A DNA stretch of 64,000 nt from an uncultured Blastocatellia bacterium (GCA_946480785.1 CAMLLD010000020.1:7349-71348); one strand, 5' to 3'. Positions 47,899-56,820 are shown, counted from the stretch's first letter. Made by a program: numbers and translations. The notes: generated by a model from the letters alone, not told the origin.

Positions 47899-50493
47899 AT
47901 GACTGATGACAATCCGGGCAATAAAACTGATGACCTCGTAGTAGTTGGTTCTTCCGCCGGCGGTGTGGGCGCCCTGTCAACGCTGGTCAGCACGCTGAAT
48001 AAAAACTTCCCCGCCCCGATCGTGTTGGCCCAACATCTCGACCCGCAACGTCCCAGCCAACTCGGTTCGATCCTGGAACGACGCAGCAATCTGCCCATCG
48101 TGCTCGTCGGCGAGCAATCTCCAACCCCGCTCGAGCGGGGCAAAATCTACGTCGTTCCGGCCAACAGACACGTGAAAATTCAGGACGGGCACGTGCATCT
48201 GGAAGGCGATCATAACGACAGACCCAAACCGTCGGTGGACCTGCTCTTATCGAGTGCTGCTGAATCTTACGGTGAACACCTGGTCGCGGTTATTCTCACC
48301 GGCTCGGGATCGGACGGCGCTGCTGGAGCCGTTGACGTAAAAAATGCGGGCGGAGTCGTAATCATTCAAAACCCGCAAACCGCGCCCTATCCGTCGATGC
48401 CGCTTTCACTACCACCAACGGCCGTCGATCACGTTGTCGAGATGGATCAGATTGGGCCGTTGCTGTTCGATATCCTGCGGGGCGTGAATCTCCCCGTCAC
48501 GGAAAGGGTAGACGATCCGTTGCGCGATCTGCTGACGCACGTGAGCGCCCAGACGAATATCGATTTTAGAAACTATAAGTCGTCGACCATCCTCCGCCGC
48601 ATCGGCCGCCGCATGGCCGTAACGCACAACGCCAATATTCGAGAGTACGCTGATTTCCTGCGTACCCGCCCGGATGAGGTGGACGAGTTGGTCAGAGCGT
48701 TTTTAATCAAGGTGACGGGGTTCTTTCGCGATCCGGAAGCGTACGACTTCATCAAGATGGCGATCATTCCCAAGCTCGTCGAGCACGGGCGCGAGAATGG
48801 TCGCGTCCTGCGTATCTGGTCAGCGGGCTGCGCCACCGGCGAGGAAGCTTATTCGCTGGCTCTGCTTTTTGCCGACCATCTGGGAACGGAGTTTCCGGAG
48901 TGGAGCATAAAAGTGTTCGCGACGGATCTCGCGGCGGACGCGATCGCCTTCGCCCGCCGTGGACTCTACCCCGAAAACGTTCTCAACGATCTGCCGGCAG
49001 ATTATCGCGAGCGCTTTTTCGAACGCATCGATCACGGTTTTCGAATTTCGAAATCGTTGCGCCAGGCAGTCATCTTCGGCCAACAGGACATCAGCCGTGG
49101 CGTGCCGTTTCCGCGGATCGATTTGGTCTCGTGCCGCAACCTGCTAATTTATCTCAAGCCGGAGTTGCAGCAGGTGGTGCTCGATCTATTTGCGTACTCA
49201 TTGCACCAGTCACGCGGTTTCTTGTTTCTCGGCAAAGCTGAGACTGCGCGGCCGACCAAGGCAACGTTCGAGCTGGTCAACAAGAAGTGGAAGATCTATC
49301 GCTGTCTCGGCGGTCCGCTCGCCTTTCCACTGCAGGAGTCATCGGTCGCGAGGAACAACCATACTTCTCCGCGACCCGAAGCGCGCCGGCCGGCGCTAAT
49401 GCCGCCTTTACCGAGTGTGTTGGATTTGGCGCAGACGGAAACCGAAATTGCCCAACTCCGCCGCATCAACGAGACGATCGTGATTATCGATCGCACGTAT
49501 CGCATCGTGACCATCAATGCCGCTGCGCGGCGTCTGCTCGGTTTCCGCGACATCGCCTACGATCAGGACTTCCTCCACACGGTTAGAGGGCTTCCTTACC
49601 AGGAAGTGCGGCGAGCGATCGATACCGCCTTTCACGAGCGTTCCACGATCACCGTTCAGGATTTGCAGTTGGACCAGACCGCAGAAGGGACGGCTCGTTA
49701 CATCAATCTGACCATCATGAACATGCAGATTGAGCACGGCGCGCCGGAGCTCGCCGTAATCACCGCTGCGGACACCACAGAACACGTGCAGTTGAAGAAA
49801 CGGCTGGAGGCGGTGCAACGCGAACAAGCCGAGCTCGTCGGTGAGCTCAGCGCCGCCAACAAACGTTTCAGCGCGATGAACAAGGAGTTGCAGGACGCGA
49901 ACGAAGAGCTCCAGGCTGCGAATGAAGAACTAATGCTGACGCAGGAAGAACTCCAGGCGACCAACGAAGAGTTTGAAGCGACGAATGAAGAGCTGCAGGC
50001 GACTAACGAAGAGCTCGAGACAAACAATGAAGAGCTTCAGGCGACCAATGAAGAGTTGCAAACAACCAACGACGAATTGACCGCGCGAACAGTCGAGTTA
50101 CAGGAGGTCATGAAGCAACACCACATCGAGCAGTTACAACTCTCACAACTCCTGCAACGTTTTCCGCACTACGTCATGGTCCTAAACGCCGACGACCTGA
50201 CTATTCAGCGCGTCAATCCCTCGTACCGCCAGTTGCTGGGTACGCGCGACGTAACCGCGCTTCCGCTCCGCGAGGTTTTCTCCGGACGCGATCTCGACTA
50301 CCTGTTGAAGCAACTCAAACGCGCGGTGCGTGAGAAACAAGCTGTGCGCACAGAGCCCATCGACGCGTTCATTCCTGAAGGCGACGGCCACGATACCCTG
50401 GTGGTCCACACCGCCGTGCCCGTTCAGGATGAAAGCGGTGACAGCGTGAACCGTTTATTTGTTTATACCGAGAAACCTGATGGGCCTGGATAG
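47899..50493 (+). CDS. CheB-CheR-PAS fusion protein
   Basis: 864 residues. CheB domain (about 12-195): Ser19 in 'VVGSSAGGVGALS', His in 'LAQHLDPQRPSQLG', Asp in 'LTGSGSDGAAG'. CheR methyltransferase (about 210-465): 'YKSSTILRRIGRRM' and SAM motif 'GCATGEEAYSLALL', with 'DLVSCRNLLIYL'. PAS (about 515-640). Long coiled coil (about 645-755) built of 'EELQATNEE'-type heptad repeats. A second PAS ends the protein. Such fusions add and remove methyl groups on a dedicated receptor or act as signalling hubs with PAS ligands. Starts 36 bases after cheB. Confidence 0.92.
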   Translation: MTDDNPGNKTDDLVVVGSSAGGVGALSTLVSTLNKNFPAPIVLAQHLDPQRPSQLGSILERRSNLPIVLVGEQSPTPLERGKIYVVPANRHVKIQDGHVHLEGDHNDRPKPSVDLLLSSAAESYGEHLVAVILTGSGSDGAAGAVDVKNAGGVVIIQNPQTAPYPSMPLSLPPTAVDHVVEMDQIGPLLFDILRGVNLPVTERVDDPLRDLLTHVSAQTNIDFRNYKSSTILRRIGRRMAVTHNANIREYADFLRTRPDEVDELVRAFLIKVTGFFRDPEAYDFIKMAIIPKLVEHGRENGRVLRIWSAGCATGEEAYSLALLFADHLGTEFPEWSIKVFATDLAADAIAFARRGLYPENVLNDLPADYRERFFERIDHGFRISKSLRQAVIFGQQDISRGVPFPRIDLVSCRNLLIYLKPELQQVVLDLFAYSLHQSRGFLFLGKAETARPTKATFELVNKKWKIYRCLGGPLAFPLQESSVARNNHTSPRPEARRPALMPPLPSVLDLAQTETEIAQLRRINETIVIIDRTYRIVTINAAARRLLGFRDIAYDQDFLHTVRGLPYQEVRRAIDTAFHERSTITVQDLQLDQTAEGTARYINLTIMNMQIEHGAPELAVITAADTTEHVQLKKRLEAVQREQAELVGELSAANKRFSAMNKELQDANEELQAANEELMLTQEELQATNEEFEATNEELQATNEELETNNEELQATNEELQTTNDELTARTVELQEVMKQHHIEQLQLSQLLQRFPHYVMVLNADDLTIQRVNPSYRQLLGTRDVTALPLREVFSGRDLDYLLKQLKRAVREKQAVRTEPIDAFIPEGDGHDTLVVHTAVPVQDESGDSVNRLFVYTEKPDGPG

Positions 50494-51254
50494 GCGCGTC
50501 GCACTGGAACCATAGGCTTGCAGTCGCTGCGCATGATCATGTAGCACTCACACACTGCACGTTCGAGCACCTCGCGATCCTTGATGTGCAGTTGTCCCCG
50601 CCGGTACTCAATTCCGTGCATCGATTGCAACACACCCGCCGCGACTGTGATGCCAGCGCGGCGAGCACCCAGGCGGCTCGCGATCATTTCCTGAGTGAGG
50701 CGCAAGTTGCTGTCGCCGACGCGATCGTGAAGCATTAGCAGCCAGCAGGATAAACGGTCCAACACCGTGTGCCTCGTGTTACAGACGCAACGTTGAGAGA
50801 CCTGCGTAATGGTCGAGCGATAGAATTTGAGCAACGACTTCAAAGCGTGTTCGTGGTGCACAAACACGCCGTCCAAAATTCTCGCGTCGAGTTGCAGCGC
50901 AGTTCCGCTGACGAGTACCCAGAGCCACTGGCGCGACAGACCGCTGCCGAGAATTGCGGAAAGACCGACCATCCCTTCACATCCGACCATCAAAGTTTCG
51001 ATAGTGGTTCCATCTTCCATGATGGCCAGGTTGGAAACCACTGAGTCGGTGGGGAAGTACACATGATCGATCGTGTCACCTTGCTCGTACAGGACCTGGT
51101 TGCGTTCGAATGAAACGATTTTCAAGTGCGGCAGAAGAGATTCTCGCGTCTGCGTATTACTAAGAAGCCGCGTGAGCAACTGATTTTTTTGGGCGAGGGC
51201 TAAGGAGAGACTATCTCTATCTTCCGAAACCACCGATTGCAGATTTCTACTCAT
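50463..51254 (-). CDS. Crp/Fnr-family transcriptional regulator
   Basis: 263 residues. N-terminal cyclic-nucleotide-binding-type beta roll (about 45-160, 'VLYEQGDTIDHVYFPTDSVV') and C-terminal winged helix ('LTQEMIASRLGARRAGITVA', about 189-208). The phosphate-binding cassette of a true cAMP site is not obvious, and no Fnr-type Cys cluster is seen, so the signal is unknown. The 3' end overlaps the convergent CheB-CheR gene by 31 bases. Confidence 0.88.
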   Translation of the reverse strand: MSRNLQSVVSEDRDSLSLALAQKNQLLTRLLSNTQTRESLLPHLKIVSFERNQVLYEQGDTIDHVYFPTDSVVSNLAIMEDGTTIETLMVGCEGMVGLSAILGSGLSRQWLWVLVSGTALQLDARILDGVFVHHEHALKSLLKFYRSTITQVSQRCVCNTRHTVLDRLSCWLLMLHDRVGDSNLRLTQEMIASRLGARRAGITVAAGVLQSMHGIEYRRGQLHIKDREVLERAVCECYMIMRSDCKPMVPVRRAYPGPSGFSV

Positions 51255-51600
51255 TCCAGTTTCCTCCAGTATTGTCGGACCTGGAACCCAGAGTGGTTGG
51301 CAATGGATAGGAGATCTTTCGACGAAGGGATTCTACAGGTTGCGTCCGCAAAGGTACAGTGTTTGTACTGCGAAGATTTTGTTTCTAAATCTGTTCGAAA
51401 GCGTACCGACACTATGGACCCGGGCGCGTAGAGTACGCTCAAACAATAAGCGGGTAGGTCGGGTCGCCAATTATTCTTTCCCATACCTTGAGAAGCGTAA
51501 AAGGCGTCCCGGCCTTAAATTTCTTTAGCGTTACCATTTCCACTAACATGTATAAACCACGGTTCGAGGTGGGCCATTTTCCCCAAAAGGGCCAACTACC
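51255..51600. other. 346-base intergenic region
   Basis: Divergent region between the Crp-like gene and a response regulator gene. No gene, terminator or convincing promoter pair recognised. Short frames here lack ribosome sites. Confidence 0.55.
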
Positions 51601-51981
51601 ATGCAAAATGAAAGAAACCGTCGCATCCTCTATATTGAAGACCACGCGGATACACGAGAACTAGTTACTCTCCTACTCGCCCAGAAGAGTTACGAAGTCA
51701 TCACCGGATCAACGATCGAAAGCGGAGTTACCCTGGCGGGCTCCGAGGACTTCGATCTGTATCTGCTCGACTCGTGGCTGCCGGACGGCTCCGGATTAGA
51801 CCTCTGTCAGCGGATTCGCCAGTTTGATCAGAAGACGCCCATTCTCTTTTACTCGGCCGCAGCGTACGCCGCTGATCACGATATGGCCATGAAATGCGGG
51901 GCGCAAGCGTACCTCGTTAAACCCAGCCCGATTTCAGAACTCTGCGATATGGTGAATCAACTTATCGAGCACTCACACTAG
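51601..51981 (+). CDS. Single-domain response regulator
   Basis: 126 residues: receiver only. Acidic residues in 'ILYIEDHADTRE', phospho-acceptor Asp57 in 'LYLLDSWLPDGSG', switch Ser in 'ILFYSAAAY', Lys in 'AYLVKPSPI'. Probably a phosphorelay or CheY-like output of the orphan kinases nearby. It overlaps the next, convergent gene by 20 bases. Confidence 0.88.
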   Translation: MQNERNRRILYIEDHADTRELVTLLLAQKSYEVITGSTIESGVTLAGSEDFDLYLLDSWLPDGSGLDLCQRIRQFDQKTPILFYSAAAYAADHDMAMKCGAQAYLVKPSPISELCDMVNQLIEHSH

Positions 51982-52549
51982 TGGCAGCGCTCGGGTTCGC
52001 GTCGCTAGCGGGCCAGAGAGCGCGCCAAAGTAAACCCGACAACCAGAGCCAAACCGCGGTCGCCACAGTCAACGCGAGCCAGAACATCCAGTAGGACGGA
52101 AACGTCCGTTCGAAACCAGGCTGCACTGTGTGGGCGAGATTCACGTTCAACTCGGGCGCAGTGACAAATCGCGAAATCAACTGCACCAGCAAAGACCAGC
52201 CAAAAGCGTAACGCCACGCATTTCGATCCATCCGATACGTTTTCAGCGCGAGCGCGGCAACGGCGATCCCGCCGACGTGGGCGAGCGTTGAAGTTAAGAA
52301 CACGCCCCACGCGAGGACGACGTAAAAGAACCAGATGAACAGACCAGGGATCGTCCAGATCGCCGCCACTCGTACGAGCAGCGGCTTCTCGAAAAACAGG
52401 CCGAGCGCGAGCACGAGGTTGCCGATGTTGCACATCCAGAGCATGTGACCGAGTTGATCGATGTGCCAGTAGTGAGCTCCCTGCGCGAGAAAAAAGAGGA
52501 GCGGCAAAATGCCCATGAGTCGCAGGCGAGTTTGGGGAGAAAGCTTCAT
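51962..52549 (-). CDS. Multi-pass membrane protein, unknown
   Basis: 195 residues with five or six predicted helices ('LRLMGILPLLFFLAQGAHYW' through 'YWMFWLALTVATAVWLWLSG'). A conserved-looking His/Trp-rich first loop ('HYWHIDQLGHMLWMCNIGN') might bind metal or heme, but I recognise no family. Divergent from rnhB. Confidence 0.65.
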   Translation of the reverse strand: MKLSPQTRLRLMGILPLLFFLAQGAHYWHIDQLGHMLWMCNIGNLVLALGLFFEKPLLVRVAAIWTIPGLFIWFFYVVLAWGVFLTSTLAHVGGIAVAALALKTYRMDRNAWRYAFGWSLLVQLISRFVTAPELNVNLAHTVQPGFERTFPSYWMFWLALTVATAVWLWLSGLLWRALWPASDANPSAATSVSAR

Positions 52550-52635
52550 TCCTTCTTATCCTCGCCGATCCGATTGAAAAAACAAAGACCTGTCTTGACA
52601 GAAACGACGGCTGATCCGAGACTAGCGCCACGATC

Positions 52636-53487
52636 ATGAGTAGTTCGGTTGCAGACCTCCTCAACAAATCGATTCCAGAACTGAGCAAGCTCTTTGTCGA
52701 GCGGCGTCGTCCTGTACCTAAAGGTTTACTTGAAGCACTCGACGTCGATCGCCGCCAGGGCGCGCAACAACTCGCCAAACGAATTCGCGAACGTTATCGC
52801 GAGAATCGCTCCGAGGGTCAACGGCTTCACTTCCTGTTGCGCTTCGAGATCGAGTTGTGGGCCGAGGGCTACGGTTTTGTCGCGGGTGTTGACGAAGCGG
52901 GCATGGCGCCGCTCGCGGGGCCAGTTGTTGCCGGCGCAGTCATCCTGCCGCAGAACTACAAACTGCGCGGCTTGAACGATTCAAAAAAGATTCTTGACCC
53001 AGAGAAACGAGATGAGCTTGCGATTCAGATCAAACAGGACGCGATCTGCTGGTCCGTCGGCGTCGCCGAAGTTGAAGAGATAGACAAGATCAATATCTAT
53101 CACGCCGGACTGCTGGCGATGCAGCGCGCGGTTGAAGGTCTGAGTTGCAAGCCTGATTTCGTTCTCGTCGACGCGCGCAAGATTCCGCACTGCGAAGTTC
53201 CCCAACGCGGCATCATTCGCGGCGATGCGTTGTCAGCGAGTATCGCCGCTGCTTCGATCATCGCGAAGACCACGCGCGATGCGCACATGCTCGAGCTCGA
53301 TCGGATGTATTCCGGTTACGGGCTCGCTTCCCACAAGGGCTATCCCACTCCCGAACATTGCCACGCCCTGAAGTCGCTCGGCGCCCTCCCTATTCATCGA
53401 CGCAGCTTCGCGCGCGTTCGCGAAGCGCTGGGATTAGATCCGATTCAGACCGATCTGTTTTCCCCCGCACTTGAAGAATCACTTTAA
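52636..53487 (+). CDS. rnhB: Ribonuclease HII
   Basis: 283 residues. An N-terminal extension of about 75 residues precedes the RNase H fold, as in some bacterial RNases HII. Metal ligands Asp86/Glu87 in 'AGVDEAGMAPLAGPVVAGAV', then 'LNDSKKI' and 'LVDARKIPH', 'GDALSASIAAASIIAK', 'SHKGYPTPEH'. The usual GRG ribonucleotide-recognition triplet after DEA/DEV is GMA here (89-91). RNase HII cuts 5' of ribonucleotides embedded in DNA. Followed after 13 bases by the LigD phosphoesterase gene. Confidence 0.92.
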   Translation: MSSSVADLLNKSIPELSKLFVERRRPVPKGLLEALDVDRRQGAQQLAKRIRERYRENRSEGQRLHFLLRFEIELWAEGYGFVAGVDEAGMAPLAGPVVAGAVILPQNYKLRGLNDSKKILDPEKRDELAIQIKQDAICWSVGVAEVEEIDKINIYHAGLLAMQRAVEGLSCKPDFVLVDARKIPHCEVPQRGIIRGDALSASIAAASIIAKTTRDAHMLELDRMYSGYGLASHKGYPTPEHCHALKSLGALPIHRRSFARVREALGLDPIQTDLFSPALEESL

Positions 53488-53500
53488 CCGGCATTGAAGC

Positions 53501-54175
53501 ATGGCTTCATCACTCAGCGAATATAAAAAGAAACGCAAGTTTGACAAGACGCCGGAGCCTGGTCCAAAGAAGAAGCGCACGCGCACCGGGCGTCTTTACG
53601 TCATCCAGAAACATCGCGCGACGCAGTTGCATTACGACTTTCGACTCGAAGTCGATGGTGTGTTGAAGTCGTGGGCGGTGCCGAAAGGCCCGTCGCTCGA
53701 TCCGACTGTGCGGCGTCTCGCGATGCAGGTCGAGGATCATCCGGTGGACTACGCGAAGTTTGAAGGCGTGATTCCGGAAGGCGAGTATGGCGGCGGCACG
53801 GTGATGGTTTGGGACTACGGCACGTATGAACCCGAAGGCGATCTCGATCCGGCGGAGGCGTTGGCGAAAGGTGATTTTAAGTTCACGCTCGAAGGGGAGA
53901 AGTTGAAGGGTTCGTGGGTGCTGGTGCGCACGCGTAACCGGCAGTGGTTATTGATCAAGCATCGCGATTACTACACGACGACGGAAGATGTGACTGAGCT
54001 CGCGCCTGTTTCTATTTTTAGCCGGCGCTCGCTCGCGGAGATCGCGGAAGACGAAGGCGGGAACATCGAGAAAGCCGCGACCGGCGATCCGAAAAAGATC
54101 CCGCGCCGCACGGGCGTGAAGCGTCGTAAGAAAGGTGCGAAGGCAAAGGTCTGGCGCAGCAACCGCGCGTCTTAA
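53501..54175 (+). CDS. LigD-type 3'-phosphoesterase domain protein
   Basis: 224 residues. The N-terminus is basic; the PE domain (about 28-165) includes 'YVIQKHRATQLHYDFRLEVD', 'GVLKSWAVPKGPSLDP', 'DHPVDYAKFEGVIPEGEYG' and 'GSWVLVRT'. The conserved His, Asp and Arg of the metal site are present in those segments. It trims 3' phosphates and ribonucleotides in bacterial end joining. Standalone, with a basic C-terminal tail; stop adjoins the convergent DUF488 gene. Confidence 0.9.
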   Translation: MASSLSEYKKKRKFDKTPEPGPKKKRTRTGRLYVIQKHRATQLHYDFRLEVDGVLKSWAVPKGPSLDPTVRRLAMQVEDHPVDYAKFEGVIPEGEYGGGTVMVWDYGTYEPEGDLDPAEALAKGDFKFTLEGEKLKGSWVLVRTRNRQWLLIKHRDYYTTTEDVTELAPVSIFSRRSLAEIAEDEGGNIEKAATGDPKKIPRRTGVKRRKKGAKAKVWRSNRAS

Positions 54176-54700
54176 TCATTCCAACAATCCCTTGTAAGAA
54201 AGCTGTCCATCAACAAGCCTCGCCGCTGAAGTGAACGGATGCTCCTCTGTCTTCTTCGCATCGAGAATATGGATCACCTCGTGCCCTTCTGCTTTCAAGT
54301 AGTCAGCGATCAAGCTGCGATGACAACGCCACCACACCGCCTCAGCACACATCACCGCCACACGCTTGTTCGAAGCGAGTTCAAGTAACTCTCTAACTCC
54401 CTGCTTGAACTCATCAGTCTCCATGTGATCCGCATAACCACGAAACTGCGCATTGCGCCACGCAGTGTTATGCGAGTCAGGCCGCGCCCTCCGACGTCCA
54501 CCAAGCCGCGGCTCATGCCTATACTCGATACCTACCTTGCCTAACGACTCTCTCAACTGATCGCGGTTGAACTGCGGATACCGACGCGAGCCGGGAAACG
54601 TTCGCACGTCAACCAACACTTCAATTCCCTGCGCGCGCAGAATCTCGATGAACTCTTCCGCGCTGCGAGTCGAATGTCCCACGGTCCAAATCTTCACCAT
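54176..54700 (-). CDS. DUF488 family protein
   Basis: 174 residues from ATG 54700. Typical DUF488 features: 'IWTVGHSTRSAEEFIEIL', 'LVDVRTFPGSRRYPQFN', 'YRHEPRLGGRR', and the Cys-containing 'VAVMCAEAVWWRCHRSLIAD'. Biochemical role of the family is unsettled. It lies 27 bases after the LigD polymerase gene on the same strand. Confidence 0.88.
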   Translation of the reverse strand: MVKIWTVGHSTRSAEEFIEILRAQGIEVLVDVRTFPGSRRYPQFNRDQLRESLGKVGIEYRHEPRLGGRRRARPDSHNTAWRNAQFRGYADHMETDEFKQGVRELLELASNKRVAVMCAEAVWWRCHRSLIADYLKAEGHEVIHILDAKKTEEHPFTSAARLVDGQLSYKGLLE

Positions 54701-54727
54701 GATCCTCAACTGTAGGCTTGCCGACGC

Positions 54728-55741
54728 TTAAAGATACGCCTCAAGTCGAAAGCGTCCTTTCGCTGCGAGCAACGGCGCCCACAAATCCCCGACGCGCTTC
54801 ACTCGCGCCGGCACGTTGTCGATACGAAAGTCTTCCATCTTCAACCCGCGCTCAAGCTCTTTCCATTCGATCGGCGTCGACACCGTCGGCAGCTCCTTCG
54901 GCCGCACCGAATACACCGACGCTAGCGTGCGCCCCCACGCGTTCTGGTTGTAATCAACGAGCACTCTGTTGCGCGGCCGCTTCGAAACCTGGTAAATCGC
55001 CGTCAACAACTTCGGCGCCTGCGACGCCACCGCCCACGCAAACTCTTTCGCAAACTTCCACACCTGCTTCTGCGTCGGCCCGCGTTTGATCGGCACGTAG
55101 ATGTGAATGCCCTTCGAGCCCGTCGTCTTCACGAGACTCGGAATGTTGAGCGCATCGAGCGCAACCTTCAAAAACAACGCCGCTTCGATTACGCGTTCAA
55201 ACTTCGCTCCCGGTGTCGGATCGAGATCGAAGTGCAGGTAATCGGGACGATCCACGTCGTCACATTTCGCGTACCACTGGTTCAAGTCGATGCAACCGAG
55301 ATTGATCACCCACATTAGCGACGCGAGATCCTGAATCATCGGGAAGTTGATGATGTTGCTCGACTCGTGCTCGATCTCGCAGATCTCGATCCACTCAGGC
55401 CGCGGCGTGGGCGCGCGTTTCATGAAAAAGAAATCGCCCGCCGCGCCGTGCGGATAACGCTTCATCACCATCGCGCGATCGACGATGTGCGGCAGCAGCA
55501 CCGGCGCGACGTCGATGTAATACTGAATGAGATCGCGCTTCGTCACGCCGAGCTTCGGCCAGAAGAGCTTGTTGAGGTTCGTGAGCTTGACCGTGCGGTC
55601 GCCGAACTCGATGTCGAGCGAGTTCTTCCCTTTCGGCAGCTCGACGTGCGGGACACTGGTTTTGCGGCGCTTGGCTGGAGTTGCTGTGCGGTGTACGACC
55701 GCCGGGTGATACTCCCGCGTCGGGATGTTCGGCTTCGGCAT
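54728..55741 (-). CDS. LigD-type DNA polymerase/primase domain protein
   Basis: 337 residues. The archaeo-eukaryotic primase-like Pol domain spans about 45-335: 'KLTNLNKLFWPKLGVTKRDL', metal-binding 'YLHFDLDPT', 'VKTTGSKGIHIYVPI', and 'VLVDYNQNAWGRTLASVYSV'. It adds ribo- or deoxyribonucleotides at double-strand breaks in NHEJ. The ATP-dependent ligase domain and Ku are not encoded in this window, so the LigD modules are split among genes. An upstream small gene ends 3 bases before it. Confidence 0.92.
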   Translation of the reverse strand: MPKPNIPTREYHPAVVHRTATPAKRRKTSVPHVELPKGKNSLDIEFGDRTVKLTNLNKLFWPKLGVTKRDLIQYYIDVAPVLLPHIVDRAMVMKRYPHGAAGDFFFMKRAPTPRPEWIEICEIEHESSNIINFPMIQDLASLMWVINLGCIDLNQWYAKCDDVDRPDYLHFDLDPTPGAKFERVIEAALFLKVALDALNIPSLVKTTGSKGIHIYVPIKRGPTQKQVWKFAKEFAWAVASQAPKLLTAIYQVSKRPRNRVLVDYNQNAWGRTLASVYSVRPKELPTVSTPIEWKELERGLKMEDFRIDNVPARVKRVGDLWAPLLAAKGRFRLEAYL

Positions 55742-55744
55742 TAG

Positions 55745-56059
55745 TTAAGGATTAACTTGAAGAGTAGCGTCAGTGGGTTCGGTCACTTGATCAGCTTTGA
55801 CCGCTTGAGCAGCGTCAGTGGCTTCTTCAATCTCTTTCTCAACTGCCTTCAGGCCGTTGAGCAGCACGTCGCGATGAAAAGGAAGGCGGGCGCGTTCGAG
55901 TTGTTCCAACAGACGCGCTTTGGAAAGACGCAGCGAGTCGAGTCGTTCTTTGAGTTGTCGTTGTTCAGGTGATGCTTTAGCTTTCGTGCGGGGCGCTGGC
56001 CGCGACTCTCCTTCCTCGATCTGATCCGCTACCGCCTTGCTTTCCCACCCACGAGCCAT
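55745..56059 (-). CDS. Small helical charged protein
   Basis: 104 residues, highly charged, with a probable coiled-coil centre ('SPEQRQLKERLDSLRLSKAR', about 30-80) and disordered ends. First gene of an apparent operon with the LigD polymerase and DUF488 genes. No family recognised. It could be an accessory protein for end joining; that is only inferred from position. Confidence 0.55.
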   Translation of the reverse strand: MARGWESKAVADQIEEGESRPAPRTKAKASPEQRQLKERLDSLRLSKARLLEQLERARLPFHRDVLLNGLKAVEKEIEEATDAAQAVKADQVTEPTDATLQVNP

Positions 56060-56119
56060 GACTCAGAGTATGACACTATTCGCTTTCGCTTGTCGCTACA
56101 CGGCAACTTTAGTACTGGG

Positions 56120-56219
56120 TCAGTTTGGTTGAGCACCTCCCGGAGTGCGCCGACTGTTGGCGCTTTGGCCAAAGCGGCGCCGGGGCACTGCACTCCAGGA
56201 GGCGCTCCAACCAAACTGA
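56120..56219. repeat. 100-bp inverted-repeat element with central palindrome
   Basis: Arms 56120-56148 (TCAGTTTGGTTGAGCACCTC...) and 56190-56219 are inverted copies with a one-base length difference and few mismatches. Between them CGCTTTGGCCAAAGCG (56161-56176) is a perfect palindrome. The nested layout suggests a small dispersed element or structured RNA. No protein is encoded. Confidence 0.75.
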
Positions 56220-56388
56220 ACAGCACCAAACTTTAAAGAGACTCACGGAGATACTACTTAGGAGCAGCGAGATCCTAGTTATCCACCGAGAAGAAATGTT
56301 CATCCACCGTGAAGCAATGTCTATCTTCCGCGAGGGGATGACTTCAGTTGCTGAGATCCTAAATCGGATCGCGGAAGTTACTTCTTGA
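56125..56388 (+). CDS. Doubtful small protein with heptad repeats
   Basis: An 87-codon frame starting inside the inverted-repeat element. Its C-terminal half has three 7-residue repeats (I-H/F-R-E-x-M-x) encoded by 21-base tandem units at 56281-56343, followed by 'TSVAEILNRIAEVTS', which would form an amphipathic helix. No ribosome site is seen at the first ATG; an internal start is possible. Could be a remnant. Confidence 0.25.
   Translation: MVEHLPECADCWRFGQSGAGALHSRRRSNQTEQHQTLKRLTEILLRSSEILVIHREEMFIHREAMSIFREGMTSVAEILNRIAEVTS
56281..56343 (+). repeat. 21-bp tandem repeat, three units
   Basis: Units at 56281-56301, 56302-56322 and 56323-56343 share ATC-(C/T)-x-CCG-GA-ATG spacing, with the third most diverged. 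The 21-base period preserves a heptad if translated. Confidence 0.65.
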
Positions 56389-56787
56389 ACTTCGTCTCTG
56401 TTGCTTGTGTGAACTGAACCCTTGGTGACTTCTCGTAGATCTCACTTGTCCTGCCGCCGGATTCACTTGCACTTTTCCGCACTGAAGTCATCGCCCACTC
56501 CAAGATAGACATCGGCGCGCGCGACTCAGTTATTCGTTGGTCCAAAGCAGTTATCAGCTGACTGATAGCAGTTAGTCACTAGTCGAAAGCAATGAGTTTT
56601 CGCGCCCCCCAATCTGCACTTTTCGTTCTAGTGTTTGGAACTGGACGGATCGCAGTAGCAGCCCGACTTAGGTTTTGGCCAAAGGAGCGCTGCTTTTTTG
56701 AGAACTAAGAGAACCAAGTACACCGATCGTGTCCATCGTCCCGAACTGTAGTTCTTATTTCTAACTGGGGAGCCCAAAAATTCTGAA

Positions 56788-56820
56788 GGCCGCTTGGACT
56801 GCTCCGGCGGCCTTTTCTTT
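56788..56820 (+). terminator. Terminator-like hairpin
   Basis: GGCCGC (56788-56793) and GCGGCC (56807-56812) form a stem followed by TTTTCTTT. No gene is recognised immediately upstream on the plus strand, so it may end an unannotated small RNA or block readthrough into the minus-strand operon. Confidence 0.5.
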
